Shown here one piece after another: positions 19,535 through 29,170 of a stretch of DNA of 64,000 nucleotides. Numbering within the stretch: position 1 is the stretch's first letter; the number at the start of each line of letters is the position of its first letter. The notes under the pieces were generated by a model. That model was given only the letters and a program-made list of their open reading frames with translations, was not told the origin of the DNA and did no database searches. A program made the translations under genes and the position numbers. This DNA is from Belnapia rosea (GTDB taxonomy: Bacteria > Pseudomonadota > Alphaproteobacteria > Acetobacterales > Acetobacteraceae): assembly GCF_900101615.1 (NCBI RefSeq), contig NZ_FMZX01000007.1, positions 62,001-126,000 of the forward strand, read 5' to 3'.

Positions 19535-20752
19535 ATGTTGGGGACCTGCGCATCGCGCTTCGGAGCCGTAATGGCTCTAGCCGTCACCTTTGGCCTCAAC
19601 GCAGCCGCGCCCGCCCGCGCCCAGATCGGGAGCGAGCGATACGCCGCCATCGTCACCGATGCCCGGTCCGGCAATGTGCTGATCGCGGCCAGCCCGGATG
19701 AGCAGCGCTACCCCGCCTCGCTCACCAAAATGATGACGGTCTACATGGCCTTCGAGGCGCTGCGCGAGGGCCGCATCAGCCTCGACAGCCCGATCCGGGT
19801 CTCGGGGCATTCGGCCTCCATGTCGCCGTCGCGCCTCGGCCTGACCTCGGGCATGACGCTGACGGTCGAGGAGGCGATCCTCGCCCTCGTCACCAAGTCG
19901 GCCAATGACGCGGCCTCGGCGCTCGGCGAGTATCTCGGCGGCGGCAGCGAGGACCGCTTCGCCCAGATGATGACGATGAAGGCCCGGGCGCTGGGGATGA
20001 CCCGCACCACCTTCCGCAACGCCTCCGGCCTGCCCGACCTCGATCAGGTGACGACGGCGCGCGACATGGCGCTGCTCGGTCGCCGGCTGATGCAGGACTA
20101 CCCGGAGCGCTTCAGCTTCTTCTCGACGCCGCACTTCGTCTTCCGCGGCCGGACCCATTGGAACCACAACCGCCTCCTCCAGGAATATGACGGGGCGGAT
20201 GGCATCAAGACCGGCTATGTCAACGACAGCGGCTTCAACCTCGTCGCCAGCGCACAGCGTGACGGGGTGCGGCTGGTGGCTGCGGTGTTCGGCGGCGCCT
20301 CAGGCCGCGAGCGGGACCGCCACATGATGGCGCTGCTCGACCAGGGCTTCGGCCAGATGGGCGTCGCGGTCGCGGCCCGGCGCAGCATGCCCTCCTTCAT
20401 GGCCGCCGCCCAGGCGGCACCGATGCGCCAGACCCGGCTGCCCGGCCGGCATATGCTGGTGAGCACCCAGGCGGCGCCGCTGCGCGCCGCGCGGGCCGGC
20501 CGCCAGGCGGTCGCCGCGACTGCGCCCAAGCCGCGCGAGGCAGCCCGCGCCGCCCGTGCCGCCCGTGCCGCCGCCCCGACGGCGGTCACGACCGCTCGCC
20601 CTGGCCTGCTCCGCACCGTCGGCACCCGCGCCACGCTGCGGCCGGCGCCACGCCTCGAGCAGGGCGATGCCGCCGGGGGCCGCCCGGTAACGCGGCCGGC
20701 GGCGGCTCCGGCCAAGCCGAAGGCCCAGGCCGCCCGCCACCGGGCGCGCTGA
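19535..20752 (+). CDS. D-alanyl-D-alanine carboxypeptidase (peptidase S11)
   Basis: 405 residues. Signal peptide ending near residue 29 (AAPARAQ). All three penicillin-binding motifs are present: S62-L-T-K65, S122-A-N124 and K224-T-G226. It trims the terminal D-Ala from peptidoglycan pentapeptides in the periplasm. The C-terminal ~130 residues are an unusual Ala/Arg/Pro-rich tail with the short repeat AARAARAARAA, probably disordered and cationic; it takes the place of the amphipathic membrane anchor of E. coli DacA. ATG 19535 has GGGGGA upstream. A GC hairpin follows the stop. Confidence 0.9.
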   Translation: MLGTCASRFGAVMALAVTFGLNAAAPARAQIGSERYAAIVTDARSGNVLIAASPDEQRYPASLTKMMTVYMAFEALREGRISLDSPIRVSGHSASMSPSRLGLTSGMTLTVEEAILALVTKSANDAASALGEYLGGGSEDRFAQMMTMKARALGMTRTTFRNASGLPDLDQVTTARDMALLGRRLMQDYPERFSFFSTPHFVFRGRTHWNHNRLLQEYDGADGIKTGYVNDSGFNLVASAQRDGVRLVAAVFGGASGRERDRHMMALLDQGFGQMGVAVAARRSMPSFMAAAQAAPMRQTRLPGRHMLVSTQAAPLRAARAGRQAVAATAPKPREAARAARAARAAAPTAVTTARPGLLRTVGTRATLRPAPRLEQGDAAGGRPVTRPAAAPAKPKAQAARHRAR

Positions 20753-20757
20753 GAAGC

Positions 20758-20776
20758 GGCCGGGCACGGCCCGGCC
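20758..20776. terminator. Bidirectional terminator hairpin
   Basis: Perfect 8-bp arms GGCCGGGC and GCCCGGCC with a 3-nt loop, between the convergent DD-carboxypeptidase and DSD1-like genes. Confidence 0.5.
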
Positions 20777-20783
20777 TCCATTA

Positions 20784-21890
20784 TCAGGCCATCGCCCCGC
20801 GCGAGCCGACCGGCCAGAGACATTCCACCCGCCCACCGCGGACGCCCACATACCAGTCGTAGCGATCGATCGTCGGGTCGCAATGGCCGGGGACGAGGCG
20901 CAGCTTCTCGCCGAGCGCGGGCGGGGCGCCATCCTCCACCAGCAGCTTGCCGTGCTCATCCGAGGCGCCCGCATAGCGCAGGCCGGGGCGTCCATGCACC
21001 AGCGGCAGGCCGCTATCGATGGCGACGGCCTTGTGGCCGGCATCCAGCACCGCGATGCCGGGGATGGCGCGACTCATCACCGTCGACAGCACGAACAGGG
21101 CGTGGCGGAAGGGCGGCGGCTCCGCATTGCGGGCGTAGTCGGCATCCATGAAGGCGTAGGAGCCGGCCTGGATCTCGGTATAGACGCCGCTCGCCACCTC
21201 GTTCCGGAAGGTGCCGGTGCCGCCGCCGCCGACGATGGCGCAGGACAGCCCCTGTTGCGCGAGCTGCTCCACGCTGCGGCGGGTCAGCTCCACCGCATGG
21301 GCAATGGCGGCGGCACGCCCCTCCGGGGCGCGGATGTGCTGGGCGCTGCCATGGTAGGATTGCAGCCCGCCGAAGATGAGGTGGGGGCTCGCCGCGATGC
21401 GCTGGGCCAGCGCCACCGTCGGCGGCCCGGCCTCGACGCCGCAGCGGGAGGCGCCGCAATCGATCTCGACGAGGACGGTGATGCGGGTATCGGCGGCGGC
21501 AGCCGCCGCCTCCAGCGCCGCCACCTGCTCCGGCCCATCGACACAGACCGCGACATGGCTGATGCGCTGCAGGGCGGCGAGGCGGGCGAGCTTGCGGGCG
21601 CCGACCACCTGGTTGCTCACCAGGATGTCGGGGATGCCGCCCCAGGCCAGGACCTCGGCCTCGGCGACCTTCTGCACGCATTGGCCGACCGCGCCGCGTT
21701 GCATCTGCAGGCGGGCGATGACGGGCGACTTGTGCGTCTTGGCATGGGCGCGGAGCCTGACGCCGGTGCCCTCGAGCAGCGCCGCCATGCGGTCGAGATT
21801 GGCCTCGAAGGCGTCGAGGTCGAGCACCAGGGCGGGGGTGTCGATCTCGTCCTCGGGCATGCCGGGTTCGGCGGGCGGCGGCTGCAGCAT
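20784..21890 (-). CDS. DSD1 / D-threonine aldolase-like PLP enzyme
   Basis: 368 residues. An alanine-racemase-type N-terminal barrel with the PLP-binding Lys51 in RAHAKTHK, and the C-terminal metal site GHCDPT followed by YDWYV. These are the marks of the D-serine dehydratase/D-threonine aldolase group, which acts on beta-hydroxy D-amino acids with PLP and Mn2+ or Zn2+. Its ATG shares a base with the stop of the upstream nucleotidyltransferase gene (TGATG). Which D-amino acid it prefers cannot be decided. Confidence 0.85.
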   Translation of the reverse strand: MLQPPPAEPGMPEDEIDTPALVLDLDAFEANLDRMAALLEGTGVRLRAHAKTHKSPVIARLQMQRGAVGQCVQKVAEAEVLAWGGIPDILVSNQVVGARKLARLAALQRISHVAVCVDGPEQVAALEAAAAAADTRITVLVEIDCGASRCGVEAGPPTVALAQRIAASPHLIFGGLQSYHGSAQHIRAPEGRAAAIAHAVELTRRSVEQLAQQGLSCAIVGGGGTGTFRNEVASGVYTEIQAGSYAFMDADYARNAEPPPFRHALFVLSTVMSRAIPGIAVLDAGHKAVAIDSGLPLVHGRPGLRYAGASDEHGKLLVEDGAPPALGEKLRLVPGHCDPTIDRYDWYVGVRGGRVECLWPVGSRGAMA

Positions 21891-22447
21891 CAGGCGGGGC
21901 TCCGGTTGATGCCGGCCATGGTCAGGCGGGGCCAGCGCCGCGTCCAGCCCCGTGCGGCGGCGCGGGCGGCAAAGGCTTCGGCCCGGGCGGGCGAGGCCGG
22001 GCGGAGGACAAGACCGAAGAGGTCGGCCGTACCGTATGGGGCGGCCACCTCCACCCCGTCGCCGGTCCAGCGGGCGGCGATGGCGGTTGCTGTCTCCGGC
22101 CAATGGGCGATGGCCTCCACCGTCGAGCCATAGGGGGCGTCACCGTTGCGGGCCGCCATGCGGGACTGGTTGCGGACCGACCAGGGGAGGCCGGGATGGC
22201 TGGCGCGGAGCGTGGCCTCGATCGCGGCATCCGCCGCCGCCGTGGCACGGGCCGGGTCGAACCAGACCACATCGACATCCCCGGGCGGGTTGCTGCCGGG
22301 GGCGAGGCCGGAGAGGTCGTCCCAGACCGGGTTGCGGAGGAAGCCGGCGCCGATCCAGGCATCGGGCAGTCCGAGCGCCGCGACGATGCGGAGCGGCGCC
22401 ACCAGATCCGGCCTTGCGGCAATGAAGCGGGCGAGCGCCTCGGGCAT
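21890..22447 (-). CDS. Nucleotidyltransferase family protein (COG3575/DUF925)
   Basis: 185 residues. PALI signals of the minimal nucleotidyltransferase fold are seen in [13 protein letters not shown] near residue 32 and the metal-binding GDVDVVWFD at about 57-65, followed by [18 protein letters not shown]. The family is conserved in proteobacteria but its substrate is unknown. Translationally linked at both ends by TGATG overlaps: with the short ORF upstream and the DSD1-like gene downstream. It is therefore in an operon that may be controlled by the LexA-type box at 22681. Confidence 0.78.
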   Translation of the reverse strand: MPEALARFIAARPDLVAPLRIVAALGLPDAWIGAGFLRNPVWDDLSGLAPGSNPPGDVDVVWFDPARATAAADAAIEATLRASHPGLPWSVRNQSRMAARNGDAPYGSTVEAIAHWPETATAIAARWTGDGVEVAAPYGTADLFGLVLRPASPARAEAFAARAAARGWTRRWPRLTMAGINRSPA

Positions 22448-22596
22448 CAGGCAGGCTCCCTCCAACCCGGGATACAGGGCGGGTACCAAAGGCGGCCGAT
22501 CATGCCGTCGGCGAAGTGGCAGGAGCCGGGCCGGTCGATTTCGGACAAATCCGGATCGGGCAGGAGCGCGGAGGCGCCCAATCCCACACCGGTCAT
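22447..22596 (-). CDS. Hypothetical short protein, first ORF of the operon
   Basis: 49 residues from ATG 22596 (76 from ATG 22677). I do not recognise it. The C-terminal part contains the segment [16 protein letters not shown], with Trp, Tyr, Pro and Cys residues. The stop overlaps the nucleotidyltransferase ATG by one base (TGATG), which is the best argument that it is translated. No membrane segment. The predicted promoter would put the transcription start at about 22675, so ATG 22677 would be just upstream of it and 22596 is more likely. Could also be a mere leader ORF. Confidence 0.35.
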   Translation of the reverse strand: MTGVGLGASALLPDPDLSEIDRPGSCHFADGMIGRLWYPPCIPGWREPA

Positions 22597-22680
22597 GGGC
22601 GCCCAGGGCCGGGAGGCGGGCTGGACGTAGTGTCTGCGGCGGAGGAGGGCATGGGGGGGGCGAGCTCCACGGCGCATCTA

Positions 22681-22695
22681 GAACATAATAGGAAC
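22681..22695 (-). promoter_or_regulatory. LexA-type box (GTTC-N7-GTTC)
   Basis: On the minus strand GTTC-CTATTAT-GTTC, the direct repeat bound by LexA in Alphaproteobacteria. It overlaps the predicted -10 element of the minus-strand promoter and lies 76 nt upstream of rph on the other strand. A match by chance about once per window is expected, so position is the main support. Confidence 0.4.
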
Positions 22696-22710
22696 CGCCA
22701 GGGCGGTCAA
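22682..22710 (-). promoter_or_regulatory. Candidate promoter of the short ORF-nucleotidyltransferase-DSD1 operon
   Basis: On the minus strand TTGACC (22705-22710), 17-nt spacer, TATGTT (22682-22687). The LexA-type box overlaps the -10. Confidence 0.4.
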
Positions 22711-22770
22711 GCCGGATCGGCCGGGCAAGCCCCCTCGCCTTCCCGCCGACCCGGTGCTACCCCGCGCGGC

Positions 22771-23493
22771 ATGAACCGTCCCTCTGGTCGCGCCGCCGAT
22801 GCGCTCCGCACCGTCATCCTCGAGCCCAATGTCGCCCGGCATGCGGAGGGCTCCTGCCGCATCCGCATGGGCAATACCGAGGTGCTCTGCACCGCCAGCA
22901 TCGAGAGCCGGGTGCCGTCCTTCCTGCGCGGCACCGGGCAGGGCTGGGTGACGGCCGAATACGGCATGCTGCCGCGGGCGACCCATACCCGCTCCGACCG
23001 TGAGGCGGCACGCGGCAAGCAGTCCGGCCGGACGCAGGAGATCCAGCGGCTGATCGGCCGCAGCCTCCGCGCCGTCACCGACCTCAAGGCCATGGGCGAG
23101 ATGTCCATCACCGTCGATTGCGACGTGCTGACGGCCGATGGCGGCACGCGCTGCGCCAGCATCACCGGCGGCTGGGTGGCGCTGCACCTGGCCTTCCGCC
23201 ATGCCATGAGGATGAACGTCCTCAGCACCGTGCCGCTGCGCGACCAGGTGGCGGCCGTGTCCTGCGGCATCTGGCAGGGCGCGCCGGTGCTCGACCTCGA
23301 CTATGACGAGGACAGCAAGGCGCAGACGGACGCCAATTTCGTCCTCACCGGCAAGGGCGGCATGGTCGAGGTGCAGGGCACGGCGGAGGGCGAGCCCTTC
23401 TCCGAGGCGGAGCTGCTGGCGCTGCTGCGCCTGGCGCGGCTGGGCACCGACGAGCTGTTCCGGCGGCAGCGCGCGGCGGTCGGCATTGGCTAG
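22771..23493 (+). CDS. rph: Ribonuclease PH
   Basis: 240 residues, standard length. It starts [28 protein letters not shown]... in the conserved RPD-like N-terminal pattern and contains [17 protein letters not shown] and [12 protein letters not shown], the phosphate- and RNA-binding core. It trims tRNA 3' ends phosphorolytically as a hexamer. The stop region overlaps the rdgB start by 8 nt, the familiar rph-rdgB pair. Confidence 0.95.
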   Translation: MNRPSGRAADALRTVILEPNVARHAEGSCRIRMGNTEVLCTASIESRVPSFLRGTGQGWVTAEYGMLPRATHTRSDREAARGKQSGRTQEIQRLIGRSLRAVTDLKAMGEMSITVDCDVLTADGGTRCASITGGWVALHLAFRHAMRMNVLSTVPLRDQVAAVSCGIWQGAPVLDLDYDEDSKAQTDANFVLTGKGGMVEVQGTAEGEPFSEAELLALLRLARLGTDELFRRQRAAVGIG

Positions 23494-24094
23494 GCGCCTG
23501 GAAGGCGGCCGCCTCGTCATCGCCACCCATAACGAGGGCAAGCGGCGCGAGGTCGCGGAGCTGCTCCAGCCCTACGGCATGGAGGTGATCGCGGCCGGGG
23601 CGCTCGGCCTGCCGGTGCCGGAGGAGACCGAGGAGAGCTTCCTCGGCAATGCCCGCATCAAGGCGCTGGCCGCAGCCAGGGCCACAGGGCTCCCGGCGCT
23701 GGCCGACGACAGCGGCTTCTCCGTCGCCGCGCTGGGCGGCGACCCCGGCGTGCGGACCGCCGACTGGGCCGAGCTGCCGGGCGGCGGGCGGGACTATGCC
23801 ATGGCGATGGCGAAGGTGGCGGCGTTGGCCCAGGCCTTCGCCGACCGCCATGCCTGGTTCTCCTGCGCCCTCGTCCTCGCCTGGCCGGACGGGCATAGCG
23901 AGGGCTTCCTCGGCGAGGTCCATGGCAGCTGGATCCATCCGCCGCGGGGCGAGCGGGGCTTCGGCTACGACCCGATGTTCGTCCCCGAGGGCGGCACCGA
24001 AAGTTTCGGCGAGATGGAGCCCGCGGCGAAGCATGCCATCAGCCACCGGGCCCGGGCCTTCGCGCTGCTGCGGGCGGCCTGCCTGGAGGGGTGA
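23486..24094 (+). CDS. rdgB: XTP/dITP diphosphatase (non-canonical purine NTP pyrophosphatase)
   Basis: 202 residues. The Ham1/RdgB fold: [14 protein letters not shown] near the N-terminus, [18 protein letters not shown] in the middle and [15 protein letters not shown] plus [10 protein letters not shown] near the end. It removes inosine and xanthosine triphosphates from the nucleotide pool. No ATG or GTG lies at the right place; TTG 23486, inside the last codons of rph, gives the expected N-terminal length, so translational coupling to rph is likely. CTG 23498 is an alternative. Confidence 0.92.
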   Translation: MARRLEGGRLVIATHNEGKRREVAELLQPYGMEVIAAGALGLPVPEETEESFLGNARIKALAAARATGLPALADDSGFSVAALGGDPGVRTADWAELPGGGRDYAMAMAKVAALAQAFADRHAWFSCALVLAWPDGHSEGFLGEVHGSWIHPPRGERGFGYDPMFVPEGGTESFGEMEPAAKHAISHRARAFALLRAACLEG

Positions 24095-24129
24095 GGCCGC
24101 GCCCTGGCCTATTCGGGCAGGACGCGGCC
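24095..24129. terminator. Bidirectional terminator hairpin
   Basis: Arms GGCCGCG and CGCGGCC separated by 21 nt containing an inner CCTG/CAGG pairing, between the convergent rdgB and YciI-like genes. Confidence 0.4.
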
Positions 24130-24140
24130 GTGACAGCCTC

Positions 24141-24548
24141 CTACGGGCCGGGGATGTCGGGGCGCAGGCCGGCCTCCTGCTCGGGCGTCGCGGCGAAATC
24201 CTCCATCTCGTAGAGCGGCCGGATCTCGATCTCGCTCGGGCCGGGCATCGGGTTGGGGCAGCGGCGAACCCACTCCATCGCCTCCGCCATGTCCTTCACC
24301 TGCCAGAGCCAGAAGCCCGCCACCAGCTCCCGCGTCTCGGCGAAGGGGCCGTCGGTGACGCTGCGGCTGGCGCCATCGAAGGCCACGCGCTTGCCGAGGG
24401 CGGAGGGCTTCAGCCCCTCGCCGGCCAGCATGATGCCCGCCTGGGCCAACTCCTCGTTGAAGCGGCCCATGGCCTCGAGCAGCTCCGCCGAGGGCAGCGT
24501 GCCCGCCTCGCTATCCGCCGTCGCCTTCACCAGCACCATGACGCGCAT
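24141..24548 (-). CDS. YciI-related protein (DGPF domain)
   Basis: 135 residues. A YciI-like ferredoxin fold with the motif TDGPFAETRELVAGFW (about 64-79) and a start RVMVLVKATADSEAG shared by this subfamily. Members are often encoded beside ECF sigma factors; none is present here. No catalytic role is proven. ATG 24548 has GGAGGA about 4 nt upstream. Confidence 0.85.
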   Translation of the reverse strand: MRVMVLVKATADSEAGTLPSAELLEAMGRFNEELAQAGIMLAGEGLKPSALGKRVAFDGASRSVTDGPFAETRELVAGFWLWQVKDMAEAMEWVRRCPNPMPGPSEIEIRPLYEMEDFAATPEQEAGLRPDIPGP

Positions 24549-24816
24549 CGTCCGTTCCTCCGCCTGGGACCTGCCCCCACCCGCCCCACGACCGGGAGCG
24601 GGCGGACGGGCATCACCGCGGCCATCCTACAGTCTCGCCGCCAGGGTGAGGCGCACCGCGAGCGGTTCGGCCGGGTGGTGGTGGCGATCCTCGACTCCCG
24701 AGGCGGGCTCGCCGGGCAGGCGCGGTGCGGCGGCTGGCCGATGCGGTGACGAGCCAGCGCGGCGTCCGCCGGCACAGCCTGCACCTGGTGCCGCTGGCCG
24801 GCGGGCACCGGAACCC
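24549..24816. other. Intergenic region with a possible decayed gene
   Basis: Between the divergent-looking ends of the YciI-like and AapJ-like genes. No intact gene. The right part contains a NikR-like C-terminal fragment described separately. Confidence 0.5.
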
Positions 24817-24838
24817 TCAGCGCATCGGCAGCGCGTAG
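24722..24838 (+). pseudogene. Possible nikR-like C-terminal remnant
   Basis: In the plus frame starting at 24722 the translation begins AVRRLADAVTSQRGVR and continues RHSLHLVPL to a TAG at 24836-24838. This closely resembles the end of the nickel-responsive regulator NikR, where a helix is followed by RGVKHGRLVL. There is no start codon; VVVAILDSRGG in a different frame just upstream could be the preceding strand after a frameshift. The histidine ligands and the ribbon-helix-helix domain are absent. It overlaps the 3' end of the AapJ-like gene on the other strand. Likely a relic, but the similarity is short. Confidence 0.3.
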
Positions 24839-25839
24839 ATGAGGCCGCCCTGGGTCCAGAGGCGGTTGGGCCCGCGCGGCAGGTCGATGCTGGTCTCGGG
24901 GCCGAAGGCACGGTCGTAGATCTCGCCGTAATTCCCCAGCGCACGCACCACGTTATAGGCCCAGCTGCGGTCGAGCTTCAGCGCCTCGCCGAGCTCGGGC
25001 GTTACGCCGAGCAGGCGGCGGGCATTAGGGCTTGGGCTGGTGCGGCGCATCTCCTCCGCATTGGCCTGGGTGATGCCCTGCTCCTCCGCCTCGATCAGCG
25101 CCGTGGTGTACCAGCGCACCACGTCGAACCACTGCTGGTCGTCGCGGCGGATATAGGCGCCGTAGGGCTCCTTGCTGAAGCGCTCCGGCAGGATCACCCA
25201 GTCGGCGGGCTTCGCCATGGTGGAGCGGACGCCGGCGAGCTGCGAGGCATCGGTGCCGAAGCTGTCGCAGCGCCCGGCCTGCAGCGCCGCCGTGGCCTGG
25301 TCGGTGCGTTCGAAGAGCAGCGGGCGGAAGGGCGTGCTGATGCTGCGGAAGTAATCCGCCGTCACCTGCTCGTTGGTCGTGCCCTGGACGAGGCAGATGG
25401 TGGCGTCGCGCATCTCGGCCACCTTCTGCACGCTGCCGGTGCGGACGATGAAGCCATGGCCGTCATAGAAATAGGTGGTGACGTGGCGGAGGCCGAGCGT
25501 CACGTCGCGCAGCATGGTCTGGGTGCTGGTGCGGAACAGCACATCCACCTCGCCCGCGCCGAGCGCGGTGAAGCGCGTCGAGGAGGAGAGCGGGACGAAG
25601 CGGACCTTGTTGGCGTCGTTGAAGATGGCCACCGCAAGGCCACGGCAGAGATCGACATCCATGCCCTGCCAGACGCCACGGCTGTCCGGCAGGCCGAAGC
25701 CGGCGACGCCGGTGCCGATGCCGCAGACGAGCTGGCCGCGCGCCTTGACCGCCTCCAGCGTCTGCTGGGCGCGTGCGGTGGTGGTGGCCAGCAGCGCGCA
25801 AGCGAGCGCCGCCGCGGCAATGAAGCCTCGTCCCAGCAT
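24817..25839 (-). CDS. Amino-acid ABC transporter substrate-binding protein, AapJ-like
   Basis: 340 residues. Signal peptide with cleavage near ARAQQ (residue ~24), then the extracellular solute-binding family 3 domain: VKARGQLVCGIGTGVAGFG, DVDLCRGLAVAIF and CLVQGTTNEQ are the AapJ/BztA pattern of general L-amino-acid receptors. No permease or ATPase gene adjoins it, so it must share components encoded elsewhere. Contains several Cys residues, unusual but seen in this subgroup. Confidence 0.88.
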   Translation of the reverse strand: MLGRGFIAAAALACALLATTTARAQQTLEAVKARGQLVCGIGTGVAGFGLPDSRGVWQGMDVDLCRGLAVAIFNDANKVRFVPLSSSTRFTALGAGEVDVLFRTSTQTMLRDVTLGLRHVTTYFYDGHGFIVRTGSVQKVAEMRDATICLVQGTTNEQVTADYFRSISTPFRPLLFERTDQATAALQAGRCDSFGTDASQLAGVRSTMAKPADWVILPERFSKEPYGAYIRRDDQQWFDVVRWYTTALIEAEEQGITQANAEEMRRTSPSPNARRLLGVTPELGEALKLDRSWAYNVVRALGNYGEIYDRAFGPETSIDLPRGPNRLWTQGGLIYALPMR

Positions 25840-25921
25840 GTGTATTGACCTGCCCTGTTTGAACCTGGCAGGGATCGTCGATGCTGCGGCTCCGTCCTGT
25901 CAACGCAACGGCCGGGGCTAT

Positions 25922-26625
<704 letters not shown>

Positions 26626-26626
<1 letters not shown>

Positions 26627-27906
26627 CAGAACATGTCCGCCGGGTTGGCGTCGCGCAGCTTCCGCATGGCGAGCAGTCCGGCCAGGGCGCACATGGTGAA
26701 AATCATGCCGAAGACGCTGAGGGCGCGGGAGAGGTCCATCTCCAGCGGCAGGAAAGTCCCCTTCCCCACCACGTCGTAGAGCAGTGTCGAGATGACGAGG
26801 CCGGGGATGAAGCCGAGCACGGCGAGGATCAGCGCCGCCGAGAGCACGGCACGGCCGAGGAAGGCGTTGGAATAGCCGATCGCCTTGAGGGTCGCATATT
26901 CCCGCAGGTGGCTGGCGATGTCGCTGAACAGGATCTGGTAGACGATCACCATGCCGACGATCAGGCCCATCAGGCTGCCGAAGGCGAAGATGAAGCCGAT
27001 GGGCGTCGCCGTCTCCCAATAGTCCCGCTCATGGGCGACGAGGTCGGGCTGGCTGAGCACGCGGACATCGGCGGGGAGGACGGCGCGCAGCCGCTCGACC
27101 GCCATGGCGGGATCGGCGCCGGGCTTCAGCTTGATGGCGACGAGATCGACCTGGCTCGCCTGACGCTCCTTCACCACGCGGCGGAAATTGACGTCCGACA
27201 TGACGACATTGCCGTCGGCGCCGAAGGAGGGGCCGATCTCGATCAGCCCGACGACCTCCATCTGGCGGTTGCCGAGCTGGACCTGGAAGGGGCCGCGCTC
27301 CGCCAGCAGCCGGGGCACGGCGCCGAATTCGGGGCGCGAGCGGAGGTCGAAGGCCATGGTGTCGGGGCGCTTCAGCGTCTCGATCAGGGGGGCAAGGCCC
27401 GGGAAGTCCATCACCCCGGATTCGGTGTCGAAGCCGACGAGCTGGACCGGACGGCGGGTGCCGTCCTCCGGGTTCCGCCAGGTGGCCTGGGCCAGGTAGA
27501 CGGGTACGGCAGCCTGCACCTCGGGCAGCGCCATGGCCTGGCTGGCGCGGATGCGGGGCAGCATCTCCGGCTTGAAGCTCACCGTGGTCAGCGGGTGCAT
27601 CAGGAAGATATCGGCGCGCATGGCGGAGAGCAGCGCCGTCGCACTGTCGAAGAGTGCCGAGCGGAAGCCAAGCTGCATGAAGACGAGGACGCAGGCGAAG
27701 AGCACGCCGGCAATGGCGGAGGCGAGGCGCGCCCGCTCCGCCCGCAGCTGCCGCCAGGCGAGGCGCAGCGGCAGCAGCATGGCGGCACCGAAGCCAGGCC
27801 GCGGGCGGCGCGGCGGCGGCGCGGCGGCAGCAGGCTCGCCGCTCAGCTCCGGCGCCCAGGGCAGCAGCGACGCCTCCGGCATGCTGCGCGGGATGACGTC
27901 GCTCAT
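26626..27906 (-). CDS. ABC transporter permease, DevC-like (FtsX/MacB fold)
   Basis: 426 residues. A proline-rich cytosolic N-terminus of ~45 residues, one membrane helix at about 62-82, a periplasmic domain of ~200 residues, then three helices starting near IGFIFAFGSLMGLIVGM. This layout and the sequence LGFRSALFDSATALL match DevC. With DevA and DevB it forms an exporter that uses an outer-membrane TolC-like channel; heterocyst DevBCA exports glycolipids. The start codon overlaps the fusion-protein stop by 4 nt. Confidence 0.9.
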
Positions 27907-28943
27907 GGGCGGATCGAGACCTGCACCTGCATGTTGGTCCGCCGCTCCAGCACGGCGCGTCCCTCCGGCGAGAGGGTGAGGCGCACCTCGACGGTACGGG
28001 CATCGACGGCGGCCACCGGGTCCGTATTGGCCTGGGTGGTGCGGCGGACCATCCAGCCGATCTCGCGCAGCTCCGCCGGGTAGCGCCGGGGGTCGCCAGG
28101 GACGATCACCTCCGCTGCGGCGCCGGGGCGGAGGCGTGGCAGGTCGGTCTCGTAGACATCGGCGACGATGTCGAGCCGGCCGAGATCGGCCATCTCCAGC
28201 AGCCCGTCGCTGCCGACCTGATCGCCGGGGCGGGCATGGATCCTGAGGATGGTGCCGGCGATGGGGGCAATCACGCGGGACAGCGTGGCGTCGGCCTGGG
28301 CGCGGATCAGCCCGGCCTCGGCGGTGGCGACCTCCGCCTCGGCCACGGCGAGATCCTCCGGGCGGGGGATGCGCAGGCGCTGCAGGGTTGCATCCGCCTC
28401 GGCCCGCTCGGCGGCGGCGCGGGCGGCGGCGAAGCGGGCGCGCTCGGCCGGGGCCAGCCCCCCGGCGCCGGAGGGGACGAGGGCCTCGGCCCGCTCGGCA
28501 TCGCGGCGGGCGCTGTTCTCGGCGAAGCGCAGCGCCTCGATCCGGGCCTGCTGGGCGGCGATCTCCTCCGGCCGGCCGGCGGCGCGGATGCGGGCGAGTT
28601 CGGCGCGGACGCGGGCAAGCTGGGCCGCGGCCTCGGCGATGGCGGCATCCTTCTGCACGGCATCGCCGAACTCAGCGAGGAGCTGGCCGGCCTCGACCTG
28701 GTCGCCCTCATTGACCAGCAGCCGCTCCAGCCGGGTGACGGCCATGCCGCCGGGCGGATTCAGCCGGCGGACGCGGCTGGCAGGCTCCACCCGGCCGAGC
28801 GCGCCGACGCCGGCCGGGGGCAGCGGCGCTGCCTCGGCCTCGGTTACCGGGCCAGGGCCGAGCGAGTCGGGCCGCAATGCCGCCAGGGTGCCGGCCGCGG
28901 CGGCCAGCAGCAGCAGGCCGAGCAGAGCCGCGCGGCGGGTCAC
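27903..28943 (-). CDS. Membrane fusion protein, DevB/HlyD-like
   Basis: 346 residues. Single N-terminal membrane anchor, a lipoyl half-motif (RLLVNEGDQVEAGQLLAEF), a ~130-residue alpha-helical hairpin rich in Ala, Glu and Arg, the second lipoyl half (IAPIAGTILRIHARPGDQVG) and a beta-barrel. It links the inner-membrane permease to an outer-membrane channel. GTG start at 28943 overlapping the stop of the small exported protein (GTGA). All operon joints here are overlaps, so stoichiometric translation is likely. Confidence 0.9.
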   Translation of the reverse strand: MTRRAALLGLLLLAAAAGTLAALRPDSLGPGPVTEAEAAPLPPAGVGALGRVEPASRVRRLNPPGGMAVTRLERLLVNEGDQVEAGQLLAEFGDAVQKDAAIAEAAAQLARVRAELARIRAAGRPEEIAAQQARIEALRFAENSARRDAERAEALVPSGAGGLAPAERARFAAARAAAERAEADATLQRLRIPRPEDLAVAEAEVATAEAGLIRAQADATLSRVIAPIAGTILRIHARPGDQVGSDGLLEMADLGRLDIVADVYETDLPRLRPGAAAEVIVPGDPRRYPAELREIGWMVRRTTQANTDPVAAVDARTVEVRLTLSPEGRAVLERRTNMQVQVSIRP

Positions 28944-29170
28944 TTGGTGGGCGCCTCCGCCGCACCGGGATCGAGAAGCTCAAGGAATTCCGCCTCGTCC
29001 ATGACGTCGAAGGCGAGCAGCGCGCCATCCGGCGGGTCGCCGCAGCGGATATATTCGCTGACCAGGCCGAAAAGGCCGGGCATGGCGGGGTTGAATTGCG
29101 TGCCCGCGGCAGCGGCGCCGGCGATCAGCATGACGAGGAGCGCACCGGCGAGCGAGGTCGACAGTCTCAT
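28940..29170 (-). CDS. Small exported protein of the exporter operon (unknown family)
   Basis: 76 residues. The first ~22 form a clear signal peptide (RLSTSLAGALLVMLIAGAAAA). The mature ~54 residues contain FNPAMPGLFGLVSEYIRCGDP and an acidic C-terminal part, with a single Cys. I do not recognise the family. ATG 29170 overlaps the tetR stop (ATGA) and the stop overlaps devB (GTGA), so it is made in step with the regulator and the exporter. It could be a periplasmic accessory or an exported substrate. Confidence 0.75.
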   Translation of the reverse strand: MRLSTSLAGALLVMLIAGAAAAGTQFNPAMPGLFGLVSEYIRCGDPPDGALLAFDVMDEAEFLELLDPGAAEAPTK

